Of a DNA stretch of 64,000 nt, positions 13,091 through 24,832 are shown one piece after another (positions within the stretch are counted from its first letter, which is position 1; each line of letters starts with the position of its first letter). The translations under genes and the position numbers were made by a program. The notes beneath the pieces were generated by a model that was given only the letters and a program-made list of their open reading frames with translations, searched no databases and was not told the DNA's origin. Origin of the DNA: Loxodes magnus (Eukaryota; Ciliophora; Karyorelictea; Loxodida; Loxodidae); NCBI GenBank assembly GCA_946699065.1, contig CAMPDV010001044.1, positions 1 to 64,000 on the forward strand, given 5' to 3'.

Positions 13091-15750
13091 ATAATAAATA
13101 AATAAATAAATTTGATTATAGAGCGCGTAGCACCTCGTTGGTGCGCAGCTCTTTCTATATCTCAATATATGTCCATTTCTTCAAGTAAGCCTTCAGGTAA
13201 TAGAAATTCTTTTCTTATTAGTTACATATCTTCCTCACTTTCCTCAATGTTAACTCTTGTTCTTCTGTCTTCTATCTATCTACGCTTTATTGATTCTTTG
13301 TTACAAGCGTCCATTATTTTTTTACATACTTGCTAATTTTCGTTTCTAATTATTTTCTTCTTAATCAAGTTTTTATACACTCATAAAAATTATCCTTTTC
13401 CTGATCTATATTCTTTTCTTATTTCTCTTTTTCATTCAATTTTCTTTTCTAAGTATCCTTTTTTTCTTTTTTCTAATATATCTTTGATATAATCTTTTAT
13501 TATCAAGTCAATTTTAGCTCTTTTTTACTCTTCTTAGGTTCTAATGAATTTTTCGAATTTTGCCGTACCTCATATTATATCAAATAGTTCCATTCCTTGT
13601 CTCTCTACTCCTATTGCTCTAAGATTTCAGATAAATTATTATCTTCATTCTTTGTATTCTGAACAGTTTTCTATGATATACCTTTCGTTTTCTCTTGCAT
13701 TTTATAGAAAGGATATTGACTTGTGGGTGTCTTTCTTTTAAGCAATCCTAGCTCCCATTACATCTCGTTCTTATTCTAAATAGGTAACATATTTCTTCTT
13801 TGCTATTCTTATTATATCTCAGGTAATTGGGTGGTCCTACTACATATTCATCAAATCATGTTTTTCTATACTGTAGAGTTGTTATCATTTACTCCATTCT
13901 TTCTCTATCTTCTATGTATACTCTATATTCTCAAATTGCACGATTAATGTTTTTCTTCCCTTTTTAATTGTTATTACCATCATCTATAAATATATTTTTG
14001 TCTTCAATTTTTAATTCTACTTTTATTGCTGTGCAGTATTATTCAAATATAAAGTTCTCTTCTTTACTTAGGTCGAACGATAATCCGTCTACGGTTTTTC
14101 CTTTGTTTCTATTAATTTGCCTCTCAATCTCAACGTTTTTTGTCATAAGTATGTTTAAATTTCATAAACTGTAACTCGTATTCTAGCATCTCATTTTACA
14201 CTTAGAAAGGGGCATCTATGATTGTTCGTAAAGATCTTCTCTATATTATTTCTAATTGTTCCATCACTTATTTTCCTACAAATTATTCGCAATATGGATC
14301 AATTCTGTCCCATAACTGAAATCTGAGCTTACAAAGGTTTTTATCATTATTCCTGCATTATATGGTGTTAATCTCTTATTCATTGTTATTTTTCCCAATA
14401 TTCATGTTTGCATCTTTTATGCTGCTTCTAGTCTGTTCTTCATGTGTTTTTCAAAGCTGATGGTCTCTTCTATTATATGCCCTAGGTACTAAAAGGATGT
14501 TACTCTTTCGATTCTTAAATTTCCTTCCTCGATAGTATTTCCAATATTTTCCCAGTTTCTATTTTCTGCTGCTTTTCATATCATTCATTTTGTTTTATCT
14601 GTAATTTCCAGTTTGTATTTTTCTGTCCATTAGGTTAAATTTTTGATTGCTTCCTCTAATTATTCTCATTCACTTATTAAGGTTAGGTCATCTGCATATA
14701 CAAAACATCCTGTATATATTTCTTGTGTTCATCCCTCTTAGTTTTTATAATCTATCGTGATTCCTGGCTTTTAATCTTCCAAGCTATGGAGGAGTCTTGC
14801 TATTATTAAGTTAAATAGTCTTGGCGACGTTATGCTTCTCTTTTTTAACCCTTGATTTGTCGCGAATGACTTTACTATTTATTCATTGATTTTCAGTTTA
14901 ATTTCTTCTTCACAGTAGAAGTTTGCTAATAGTTTAATTATCTATTCCGGTACTTTTAGATCGTTTAGGATTTATCATATGTCCTTTCTTTGCACTAAGT
15001 CGTAAGCTTTCTTAATATCAACAAATATTGCAAATAAATATTTTTTGTTCCGCATTGACCATTCCTATACTGTTCTTAGATTGAAAATTTATAGTGCGCA
15101 TGATTTTCCTTTCTAAAAACCATATTAATATTCGCTTTCATCATTATGAAGATATCCTTACATCTGCTAGAAAATTCATGCATCTACAATTTTTAAAGCA
15201 TGATTCAATAAAGAGATTGATCTATAGTTCATCGGGTTCATTTATCCTCCTTTTTCGTATATTAATATTATGTATTGTTGCTTCGTCTCCTAAGGTATTA
15301 CTCCCTCTTAAATCATCTTAGCAATCATTTTGCAAGTTACTTCTATTAATTTTTTCCCACCAGCTTAAATTGTTCCTACTTAAATTTCATCAGGTCCTGC
15401 TGCTTTTCATTTCGCCAATTAATTAATGCTTTCTCAAATTTCATATTCGTTTACCACTATTTATCTCTTGCTTAGGAATTTAGTTGGTATCGTATTATCG
15501 CCATCTTCATATAGCTGCTATCATTCGTTCCTGAAAGTCTTAACATCTTCTTTTGATAAGGGTACTCACTAATTATTTTTTCTATTAAGTAGGTTTTTTA
15601 GTTTCTTCCACATTTCTGTCAGGTTTCCTTTATTTACATTGTCCATAAATAGGTTAAGTTAGTTTTTTTTATCTTTTTTCCTTGATTAAATGATTATAAC
15701 TTATTTATATTTTATCATATGCGTTATGAAGTCTATTTAGTTTAGGCTTC
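13091..15750 (-). mobile_element. LINE family 1, copy A (non-LTR retrotransposon, 5'-truncated)
   Basis: Minus-strand non-LTR reverse transcriptase. Order in the protein: a linker, a KAAGPDEI motif (N-terminal RT region, about 15400), a NYRSISLLNHALK motif (about 15225), the FVDIKKAYD motif with the first catalytic Asp (about 15010-15036), and a VYADDL catalytic box (about 14680-14699). A SFQYLG motif near 14490 and a long C-terminal region follow. No endonuclease is seen, so the 5' part is missing. In-frame TAA, TAG and TGA are frequent and fit Gln/Gln/Trp. The 3' end (low coordinates) is a stem-loop at 13120-13153 followed by a (TAAA)n run, read as (TTTA)n on the element strand. Several single-base shifts suggest decay. 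It is inverted relative to copy B and extends about 530 bp further 5'. Confidence 0.88.
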
Positions 15751-15768
15751 TTATACCTTCTTCACAAA

Positions 15769-16685
15769 AAAATTAAGATGTCGGATCTCAGGAAAGGATT
15801 CTTTGTAGCTCCTCAAAAGAAGGAATCTGGTACCTAAATGAAGTATAAAAAAGCGAACAGATCTTATAAAACTAGTCATAATACGATGACTCCCACCTAG
15901 GAAGAGAAACTTAGGAAATAGGCAAAGCCTGTTCTCCATTAAAAGGTCTCAGAATTCGACCCTTCTGGCCAGATGAGCATAGAACAGCTCATCAAAGTAG
16001 TACTGAATCTCCAGCAAGAGTTATAATTTTAAAGAAAAATAATAAAATTCTAATGGAAAAACTAGAATTATCATAATAAATGAATCTACACTATGTCATA
16101 AGAAAGGGAATTTAGTGTCATCTGGAATATATCATAAGACTAAAGCAGTTAATCTTAGAAGCAACAATAAGAACAAAAGAGTTAACCAGGAAAATAGATT
16201 AAATAATAGAGAATTAAAGAAAACATCAATATTAATCCGATTATAAAGAACGAAGACTGGATATGATGGTAATAGAGTAAGAAAAGGTTTAGTTATAAAA
16301 CAAATAAGAAACATTAAAAAATGGTACTATTACAATTCAAGAGAACCTTTGAAGTAAATGTAAGTAGTTTATAAATTTTAAGCAACAATATTGAAAAAAA
16401 TAAAGATAAAAACAAGAAAAATGAAACAGCAAGACCAAATAAAACTAAGAAAAGAAAGGGAAATGCTATACTATCTATGCTGTGACTCAGCTTATCTACA
16501 TAAAATAAGCCAAATATTTGGAGAGGTTTGGAATATTTCAAGATATGCATTCATTGCAGGAAATGAGAGATGAATACTTAAACTTTTATTTTTAGTCTTC
16601 GGAGCAATTTGGAAGCTGGCGTGAAAGATGTTGAAAATTCTCCTAAACGTAAAACTTTGAATTGTCTCCTATTATTATACCTTCT
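15769..16685 (+). pseudogene. Gag-like ORF1 element, decayed copy
   Basis: Homologous to the elements at 37.3 and 53.3 kb. An ATG at 15769 opens a basic N-terminus. A conserved LHQKVSEFDPSGQM-type block, a leucine-rich coiled-coil stretch and a SQEREFSVIWNISQDQS-type block follow, but the last is reached only after frame changes near 16035-16100. The zinc-knuckle position near 16320 is damaged: both leading Cys codons are changed (to Trp and Tyr), so it can no longer be CX2CX4HX4C. The 3' end matches the other copies in the GGAGCAAT block and the CCTATTATTAT terminus near 16680. It starts a few bases from the broken 5' end of LINE copy A, head to head. Confidence 0.7.
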
Positions 16686-16689
16686 TCAT

Positions 16690-17445
16690 TTTATAAATAT
16701 TTAAGTTCTGAACTTAATAACTTATGATGTAGTTTGCCGCTAAGATGTAGTAATTTATAAGATTGTAGCTTTTTATTATTTTCTGCATTTATTAGTTTTA
16801 AGGTAGAATTTTGCACTAGTGGTTTAAGTTGCAAATATTGAATAATTTTGTTGGTATATAGATATTTGATAAAATGTTATGCTCTAATTCCTTGAGTAGA
16901 ATCCATTTTTATAATTTAGTAAATAAAGAAATTAAAAGAAATTACAATATAATTAATTATAAATAATACCTATTGCTTCTAGCTTATTAACTTACATATA
17001 AAGGCTTAATGTATTTTCCTTTCTTATATAATTACACTATAATTAGCTTTATAACTAGCTTGTATAATTTCTTAAAGTAAATGCTATATTACAGAATTAA
17101 ATAGCGATATAATCCTAATTTCTATATATTCTTGCTGAGATATATTATTTTCAGGTTCTAATTTCTTAATAAGCTAGCATATATAATTAGAGTATACTTA
17201 ATAACTAGAAATAAAAAATGCTTAATTTATGAATGAAAAGCTTAGAAGCAAGAATAAAAAGAGAAAATGTAATAAATTTAAAGTATAAAAGGTATTAAAA
17301 GATTAGTTCTATAATTAAGTTAATTTACATTTAAGGATTTTTCAGTCTTAATCTTTTATTTTGTATGTTCTTAAGACTTTAGTAGAATTAAATCTATAAT
17401 ATAGTTAAAGAATAAATATTATATTTTATAAATTTAAACTAAAAG
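16690..17445. other. AT-rich stretch with no recognised gene
   Basis: AT-rich sequence between the decayed ORF1 element and the 3' end of the family-2 LINE. I see no motif, repeat or frame that I can support. Confidence 0.4.
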
Positions 17446-17449
17446 AGTT

Positions 17450-20400
17450 TTTTGACCTCTTTAATTGCAAGAATTGCTTCTTTCAATTATAGACGTTAGT
17501 AAATGTTTTTAAATTGTTTTTTAATCTTGCTTACATCTCATCATTTTTCTTTAATTAGTTCTTCTTTCTATTCATAGCTTCTTCCTTTTTTGCTTTCTCC
17601 ATTTCTAGAATCTCAAATCTCCCTGTCATTAGCTTCTTGTCAAATATTTTTATCTATAAGTCTAAATACTCCAATTTAGATCTTTAAAATGAGTTTAGAT
17701 ATTCTTGATCATATAGTATAAGGCGCCTTAAGTCATAATTTCCGATAATCAATTCATTATATTAGAATAGTACACACATTTAAAGATATGCTCGAAAGTT
17801 TCATACTCTCCACACATACAATAGGGATTATCAATGAGGTAATGACGATCTTAAAGATCCTTACGGAAATTATAAGTTTAGGTTCTAAGTCTATATATAC
17901 TGATAATTTCTGTCTATACTATTTGTTTAATTTAGTATAAGTAATTTGTGGAAATTGTTAAAGATTACCAAATTATTCAGTATATACTTTAGCTGTTTTC
18001 ATTCTCATACATTTTTTAGTAGCTACTTTGTAGAAATATTGCTGTATTTTTTCTCTTATATGTTTAGTAAAAGTTTTAAGATTGGTATTATTCTATTAAT
18101 TCTGCAGATCGATATTATAAAGGTCTGATAATTGCTACACTTAATCGTAGTATTGAAATCCTTTTTTCCATATATTAATGAAAAGAGAGCCTATTGTTGA
18201 TCTTGGAAAATCAATACTTTCTTATTTCATTTTATAGTAGAATCTGAAGAATTCTATAGCCATAATGTGCTTAAAGGGTAATCAATTCAGGTCTATATAA
18301 CATGATTCATTAAATGTTGAAGTTGCTACTTAAAAAGCTTTTCTTGAAATTAATCTCATGCTTGATTCTATTCTGTTCAGAACTCCAGTTACTCCTTTTT
18401 GAATACATCATGGTACTAAGTCACCTCCATATTCTGCTTTAGGTAATGTAAAAAGTCTACATCAAGTTTTAAAATGTCAAAGAGTTACATTCTTATATCT
18501 CATCAGTTAAAAAACAGCTTTCTTCATTGCAGCTATATATTTGAATGCAAATTCTTTGTGATAGGGATTCAAATTCTTCTTCTGATGTAGAATAACTCCT
18601 AAATATGTTACTTGTTCTTTTTAAGCAATTGGTTAATTCCCTAACCATAAGTTAAAATTTATTATTTCTGATTTTTCTTTAGAAATTAGATGCATTCAGA
18701 TTTGATAACATTAATCTTTAAATGTGTTCATGCAAAAACTTTATTTGTTTCATTTATTAAATTCTACATCTACTTTGCAGATTTGGAAAGAAGAATAAGA
18801 TCATCTCCCCATCCTCTACAAGCGAAGCTAATACTTGAATCCTGGTACTTAAATCCCAATTAGGTACTTTTACTTTCCAAATATCTAATTACTATGTCAT
18901 AATACAACAATGCTAAAGCTGGTCCATGCGAACTTCCTTAAATAACTCCATTGTTGTATTATAAAGTTCTGGTGCTCTTTCCATCTATGATAAATGAAGA
19001 ATTTAGGTTTTTATAAAACGATTCTAAGGCTATTATTATTCCAAGTGGTAGTTTAACTCTCTTAAGTTAATCAAACAAAAGTCTTCTTTCTATTGAGTCA
19101 AACATTTTTTCAACATCTATCAGTGTTGGTATCAATTTAGTCTTACCTTTAGCACATTTCCGATAGTTATCGATTATTTGCTATATTATTAAAATTTATT
19201 AAGTTGTTTATCTGTTTTTCATAAATCCCATTTATGAAGGGTGAATCAAATTTCTCTAATAAATCAGATTGTATAGTCTTTTTGTTAAAGCTTTATCATA
19301 TAGTTTTAGAATAGTATTAATAAGAGAAATAGGTAGTCAGTTTTTCCAATCATCTTTATTTCCTTTTTTAAATATTGGAATTATCACCGATGTATTTAAT
19401 TCCTAAGGGATTCTTCCAAGTCTTAGCATATTATTCAGAAAAGAATGAAGAATTATTAATAAATATTATCCATCATATTTCAGAAGTTCACCTTTTATTC
19501 CATCTGGACCAGCTGCTTTTCCATTCGGAATTTCTTTTATAATTTCTTATATTTCTTGTATGGTAAAAATCCTTATAAATATGAGAGTGGATAATCTTTA
19601 CTTTCTTAAATATTATCGTATATTTTATCTATTTTTTAATTACTAAGACTTATCTATTATTGAGTTAGATTAGAATGCTTGTTAAAAACACAATTTTCCC
19701 ATGATTCAATTAATTTATTTTTGATTTCTTAATTAAAGTTCATAGTATTTCTCTTCATAGGATTTAGAATTTTCTTAGCTTTTGAAAACATTTCCTTAGA
19801 ATCTCCATTAAGAAGTAGAAATTTCTTTTTTGCTTTGTTTTTTTTTTATTTTCATAGATTATACTTGAAGTCTTTCCAAAGTCGTTTTGCTACCTCATGA
19901 AGATTAGTTACTTGTTAGTTTATTCTTCCAAATTTTATGTGAGCGTCCTTATATTCTGAGTTAGCTCTTTTTGCCTCTATATATTTCTTTGTGAGAGCTC
20001 GAGGAAGTTTGTTATAATTTGAGTCTGGAATAAACGAACCTAATGTTTAATCAGCATTGTCTTAAATACTACTTTTGATGCATTCATATTAATCTTCAAG
20101 ATTATCTTAATCTAATTCTAGATAAGTTTGTAGGAAAGATTCTTAATATTTTTGCCTATCATTTGCATCTTATAACCTATTTATTTTATATTTTCTCTGA
20201 GTTATCTTTTCCCAATAGACTATAGAATTATTGATAAAGTCGACAGTGATTGGAATATGATCAGAAAATAAACTATTATTATGAGCAGTGAAATTTGCAA
20301 ACTAATTAACGTTCAAATGGTTGTTTATAATGATATAATCATTACAATACGCTTTTCCTGTTCCTTTGTGAAATAATGTATTAATGTTGCTATCATTCAC

Positions 20401-20900
20401 TATCTCAAGATCGTTTTATAGTAAGAATTCTTATAACCTAATAGTATTATCATAAGCATTTTCAGGATTATCACCGAAACCTTATAAAAGAGCATTGAAA
20501 TCTGCCGTTAGTATATGTGGATTATCATTATATAAATTCAGCAATGTATTTAGTTGTTCATACGCTAAATCTTTAACTTTTTCCACTATCAGGCATGTAA
20601 CAAGACGTGATTAAAATATTATCCAGTTTAATTGTTATGAATCGATTTATTTCTTTTTCAACTTATGTATGTATTTCTGTACTATTAAATTCTTCTCCTA
20701 CAATTAAGCATACGCCTCCTCCTTTTCCTGAGTTCTTAAAATATGTTTTAAATCCATTTATCAATATTGGAGGAAAGTAATCTTTTTATCAGGTTTCGTT
20801 TATTGATAAGATATCTATACTATTATCTCTGATAAATTCAAATATTCAAGCACTTGCTCGCTATTCCATTAATATTTACAAATATTTTATATTTCAAGTT
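17450..20900 (-). mobile_element. LINE family 2 with APE endonuclease and reverse transcriptase, decayed
   Basis: Minus-strand non-LTR retrotransposon with recognisable domains in the usual order. The AP-endonuclease-like domain (about 20850-20220) shows an INETW motif (about 20790-20810), a glycine-rich strand, ADFNA (about 20491-20509), NDYIIIN and a SDHIPI box (about 20252-20270). The RT domain (about 19500-18740) shows IPIFKKGN, LPISLINTILK, DVEKMFDS (about 19097-19120), a GVIQGSSHGPAL segment and the catalytic GDDLIL (about 18796-18812), where the usual aromatic-Ala pair is Trp-Gly. A C-terminal CXCX7HX3C zinc motif lies at about 17775-17825. At least two frameshifts occur in the endonuclease region (one near 20590), so the copy is probably inactive. 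RT residues differ widely from LINE family 1. Exact ends are not resolved. Confidence 0.85.
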
Positions 20901-21532
20901 ATTAATTATAGTAATTTAGCTAGGCTTACGCAGTTAGAATCTACGCTGCTAACACTTGCAAAAGCTACCAAGTTTCAAACAGAATTGAAGCTAATATCAA
21001 TGATCTGTGGATAGAAATAATAAAAGCAATTCATTTATTTAAGAAGTTAATTAATCTATTTATAAACAATTTTTAATTCAATTAAAAGAATAGGAGCTAG
21101 AATAATCTGCTAGACTAGTTAATAAACAATAAATAGAAACTTAATTTTAAAAATAAAATAAGTATTTATGAAAATAGCTATATATAAGTATAAAAAGGTT
21201 AATTATAAGAAGGCTTTTAAATAGAACATAAAATTAGAAATTAAAATAATTTAAAGTTTAGAATAGTTTTAAATAATCATGACATAGAATAAAAATAAAT
21301 AGCATATTTAATTTAAAGTTAATATAAATTAAAAAAACCTTGTTCTTAAAAATCATTATTTTAATGTCTAAACATATTCTAAGATTAATTATTATGTATC
21401 GCTAACCTTATAAGAAAGGAGTGACGAGCAAATTACTAAATCCTTTTTAACACCATTTTTTATTTATTTCCTTATATTTACTCTTTATCTCATTCATATA
21501 AATAAATTAAACTAATTTTATTTAACCTTAAG

Positions 21533-22370
21533 ATGCAAAATCGCGTGGTAAAAAAAGAATAGTCGATTCGTCTTTCTAGAAAATAAAAGATCCGAGAGGA
21601 TAGTAGAAAAAAGAATAAAAGTAGAAAATTACATCATAATCTAGCTTCTCTTTCTAAAATAAAGCAATGGTTGGAATAGTGCAAGAATAAGTATCTAAGA
21701 TTGATCAGCAATAAAGAATTTAAAATTAAATAGAACAAATGAAGACTAAAAGTTTCCAATAAAAATAAACTATTCATAATCAAAGTTTGTAAATAAGAGA
21801 AATAATGAACAATATTTATTTTCAGAATAATGAATTAACGATTTTTAGAAAACAGATCAAATAAAATCAATTAATGCAACTGAAGAATAAATATCAAGAT
21901 AATCATAATCAAACTTAAGCAATACAAATCAATTTAATTTGAATAATTACAATTTAGATAAAAAGAAGAACCTCCAGAACTAAAAACTAAAAATCAAAAT
22001 TTAAATAAAAGAATAGAAAAGATAGAAAGTATGATATTTACAAAAAATAATAAAGATAAGAAAACCAATGCTGATATTGTAAGTAAAAAGCATACTTTAT
22101 TAAGAAAGGGCATTACCTGAAGAAAATCCAAAGAAAAAGAGAAAAAAAACAAGGAACAAAATTAACAAACTATGGATTACTTGAACCAGAGTCTATAAGA
22201 GAAAAATTTCCTGGATCAACTAAGAATAAATAGTGAAAATCTGCTTAATCAAGAAGATCGTGGAACCATCTTTGTTAAGAAATGGTAACTGATACCTTGT
22301 TGAGATTCCAGAGAAAACTAAACCTTTTATTGCATTTGGTTATAATAAAAATATACAATAAAATAAAAAA
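21533..22370 (+). pseudogene. Gln/Lys-rich coiled-coil coding region with frame breaks
   Basis: Plus-strand sequence that translates as hydrophilic, Gln- and Lys-rich coiled coil when TAA/TAG are Gln, but not in one frame. About 21545-21930 is best in one frame and 21965-22265 in another (EEPPELK start, later MDYLNQSLQEK). A short NWYLVEIPEKTKPFIAFGY stretch near 22290-22340 needs a third. Short introns or indels could explain this. It ends about 300 bp before the WWE-protein gene on the same strand and could be its upstream neighbour or a broken 5' part. Family not recognised. Confidence 0.35.
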
Positions 22371-22632
22371 ATAATTTAATTTATTTAAAATATTATATTT
22401 TATTAAGCAGCTATTCTATGAATCTATTTATAGAAGTCTTTTAGTTTAAGATTCTATATAGTTGATATATATAGACTATTTAATCTAACGAAGAGAATAA
22501 ATAGTTAAAGATGAGAAAATAGATTTATCTTACAAAAGATATAGAAATTAAAGAATAATCATAAAATAATAAAATTACAAGATAAATTTCTAAAGCAAGC
22601 TAATAAAAGCTTTAAACTATTATTTTTATATA

Positions 22633-24468
22633 ATGGAAGCTAATAACCCTTAAGGCTTCATTTCCTTCAAATTTCTAGAGTTAGATGAGATTTAGCAAAC
22701 TTGAGCATAATAACTTGCACTAAAACTATAAGTAACTTTGGTGGAAAGTAACGAAAAATTTCTGAATGCATACTAAAAAGGACAATTTTTTAAAATTGAC
22801 TAGTAAACATAACTTTTAAAACCATATGAAGCTTAAGAAAATATTTTACTTAAAATAGCTAGACTTTTAAACTGCTAATAAATAGAATTACACGAAAGTG
22901 GAATTTTAATAGATTTTACATAAATGATAGAACTTAATACTTAAGCTTATTAGTAGGTAAAAATTACTTATGAAGAAAGAGAACCAATCACAGTTAATTT
23001 AAAATCAAATTGAATCTATTAAAATAAATAGAGGTAAATCAAATGTAATGAAGAAGAGAATGAGTTTATTTAAGCTTTATATTTGAGATATTTATAAAAG
23101 CCTAAACTTTATGAAGCCACTTACTTTATCAAAGATGTTCAATATATAATAAACTTTAAAGAAATGAACATAAATATGGGAAAAAATTAGATATTTAAAA
23201 TAATGAAACAAGTTTCTTAGTAAGGATTAGTTGTGTCCGGATAAAAATAAAATGTTGAAGATTTCGTATAAATAATATATAAAAATAACTTGATAAATAA
23301 ATCAATTTATTATTTATAAGCTTATTAAAAATAGAAAATACTAAATAACATTTTTATTGATTTATAGTCTACTTCAAAGAATGAAAATAAATGAACGGAT
23401 CGTATGCAATTACATTGCTTTTTGTACAACTAACTTAAACAAGATATCAACTAATTTGAATAGAAAATTTACGAAAACAAGCAATTTAATTATTTTATAC
23501 CGAGTTCTGACAGTTTCCGAGTATCTCTAGTCTAATAGTATTTTACGTTTAACTAAGTTTCACTCTATATAACTAACTCAACAGAATGAGATAATTACTT
23601 TTTAGAAAATTTAAGTTTGCTATGTTCAGGAATAGTTTTTGGTTTCTGAATATGTGAAGTACATTTTTAAACATCTTAATTATAAATGTAATGAGAAGAA
23701 TTTAAGAGTGAAATTATAAAAATCGACCAAATAAAAAAGATCGAGAAAAAATTGGTTGATCTTCTAGCTCCAAAAATTAAAGTAAATCAGGTGTTAATAC
23801 TGGAATACTGATAAGAAAATTAAGATTACATAGCAGTAACATTGGCATTAAAGCCTTTAGATAATCAAATAAATATTAATAATTTAAACGATTAAACTAT
23901 TTTGATACAGAATACCTAGAAATTAGAAATAAAGTTTAAAGTATCTCTGCAAATATTCGATAAAACAGGTGATTTTGCTTTCACAGGTGAACGAGAAATT
24001 CATGGAGGTTTAGATTATATTCAACCAGAAAAATCATGAAGTCGCATGTTTTTAAAAGTAATCGAACTATATGGAAGTAGTAAATGACTTTAAGCAAATA
24101 GCGAAGAAGAGTGAGCTGTTGGATTTATTCCTATTTGAAACAACATTAGTGTGAGTTATGCCTAAAATATTTAAATTAAAAAAGCTTAGAATTTAATACA
24201 AAACCAAGAATTGAATTTAAGATAATTTGAAAGTGGTAATGACAATTTTTAGACATTAGTCATAAACGATATTGAATGTGCAAAGGAGTATAGTCCATAG
24301 ATTTTTTATAACGATTAAAATTATTATGTCGCTTTGTAATGTCGTTTTGATCTCTAGTCCATTATTCAAAATAAATTTTCTTATTCCTTCTTTGATGTTT
24401 AATAGAATAACAAATTACGAGTTTATAGCATATGTTATAAAAAAGACGAGCAATGTAATGTGTTCTGA
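22633..24468 (+). CDS. WWE-domain protein with ART-like C-terminal region
   Basis: Intron-free 611-codon frame from ATG to TGA with many in-frame TAA/TAG (Gln) and about ten TGA (Trp). Residues about 127-193 resemble a WWE domain: Trp127, an acidic stretch, an aliphatic YLRYL segment, then the diagnostic YIINFKEMNI pattern before a basic end. WWE domains occur in ubiquitin ligases and PARP-type ADP-ribosyltransferases and bind ADP-ribose polymers. From about residue 445 to the end there is a second conserved-looking block: GG near 457, a Trp-Ser-Arg, a YGSSKWL motif, EEEWAV near 490, an ALQCRFD strand and a final KLRVYSICYKKD. From memory this resembles a family with an ART-like fold, but the HGT-type catalytic motif is not visible, so activity is unsure. 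The stop was chosen because the C-terminal motif ends just before it. Confidence 0.75.
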
Positions 24469-24832
24469 AAGAAGATTTTAAACCTTAAACTAATAAAATT
24501 TTATTTACAAATAATAATCTAAACCAACTATTCTTAATATCTGATATCTAAAGAACTATTCTACTTATATATCTAAGTCATTAATTTAGCATATGCTATT
24601 CTCAGCACAGATTTATATAATTCAAATTGATTAATGCATTTCTAATTATTACTATGCTTTTATTTTAATAATTCAGAAAAAAATTCGTTAGATTTTCATG
24701 CTAAATAGGTATACATTTATTTTATTATTAAATAACTATAAATCAATTTTTATCCTATTTTCATTTATATTAAAGAAAATATTGTTAATATATTTTATTT
24801 AATTAGAATATTTATTATTATTATCAAATAGA
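24469..24832. other. AT-rich spacer
   Basis: AT-rich DNA between the stop of the WWE-domain gene and the truncated 5' edge of LINE copy B. No feature seen. Confidence 0.4.

Noticed and set aside
13112..13336. 74-codon frame (and its twin at 26717-26941 on the other strand), with the pairs at 13544-13741 / 26312-26509 and 13968-14174 / 25895-26086
   Set aside because: These are antisense shadows of the LINE family 1 coding region; duplicated conservation comes from the two LINE copies.
16314..16573. Short frames on both strands near 16.4 kb
   Set aside because: Part of the decayed ORF1 element tail; no independent support.
24272..24481. 69-codon plus-strand frame
   Set aside because: Alternative frame inside the 611-codon WWE-domain gene.
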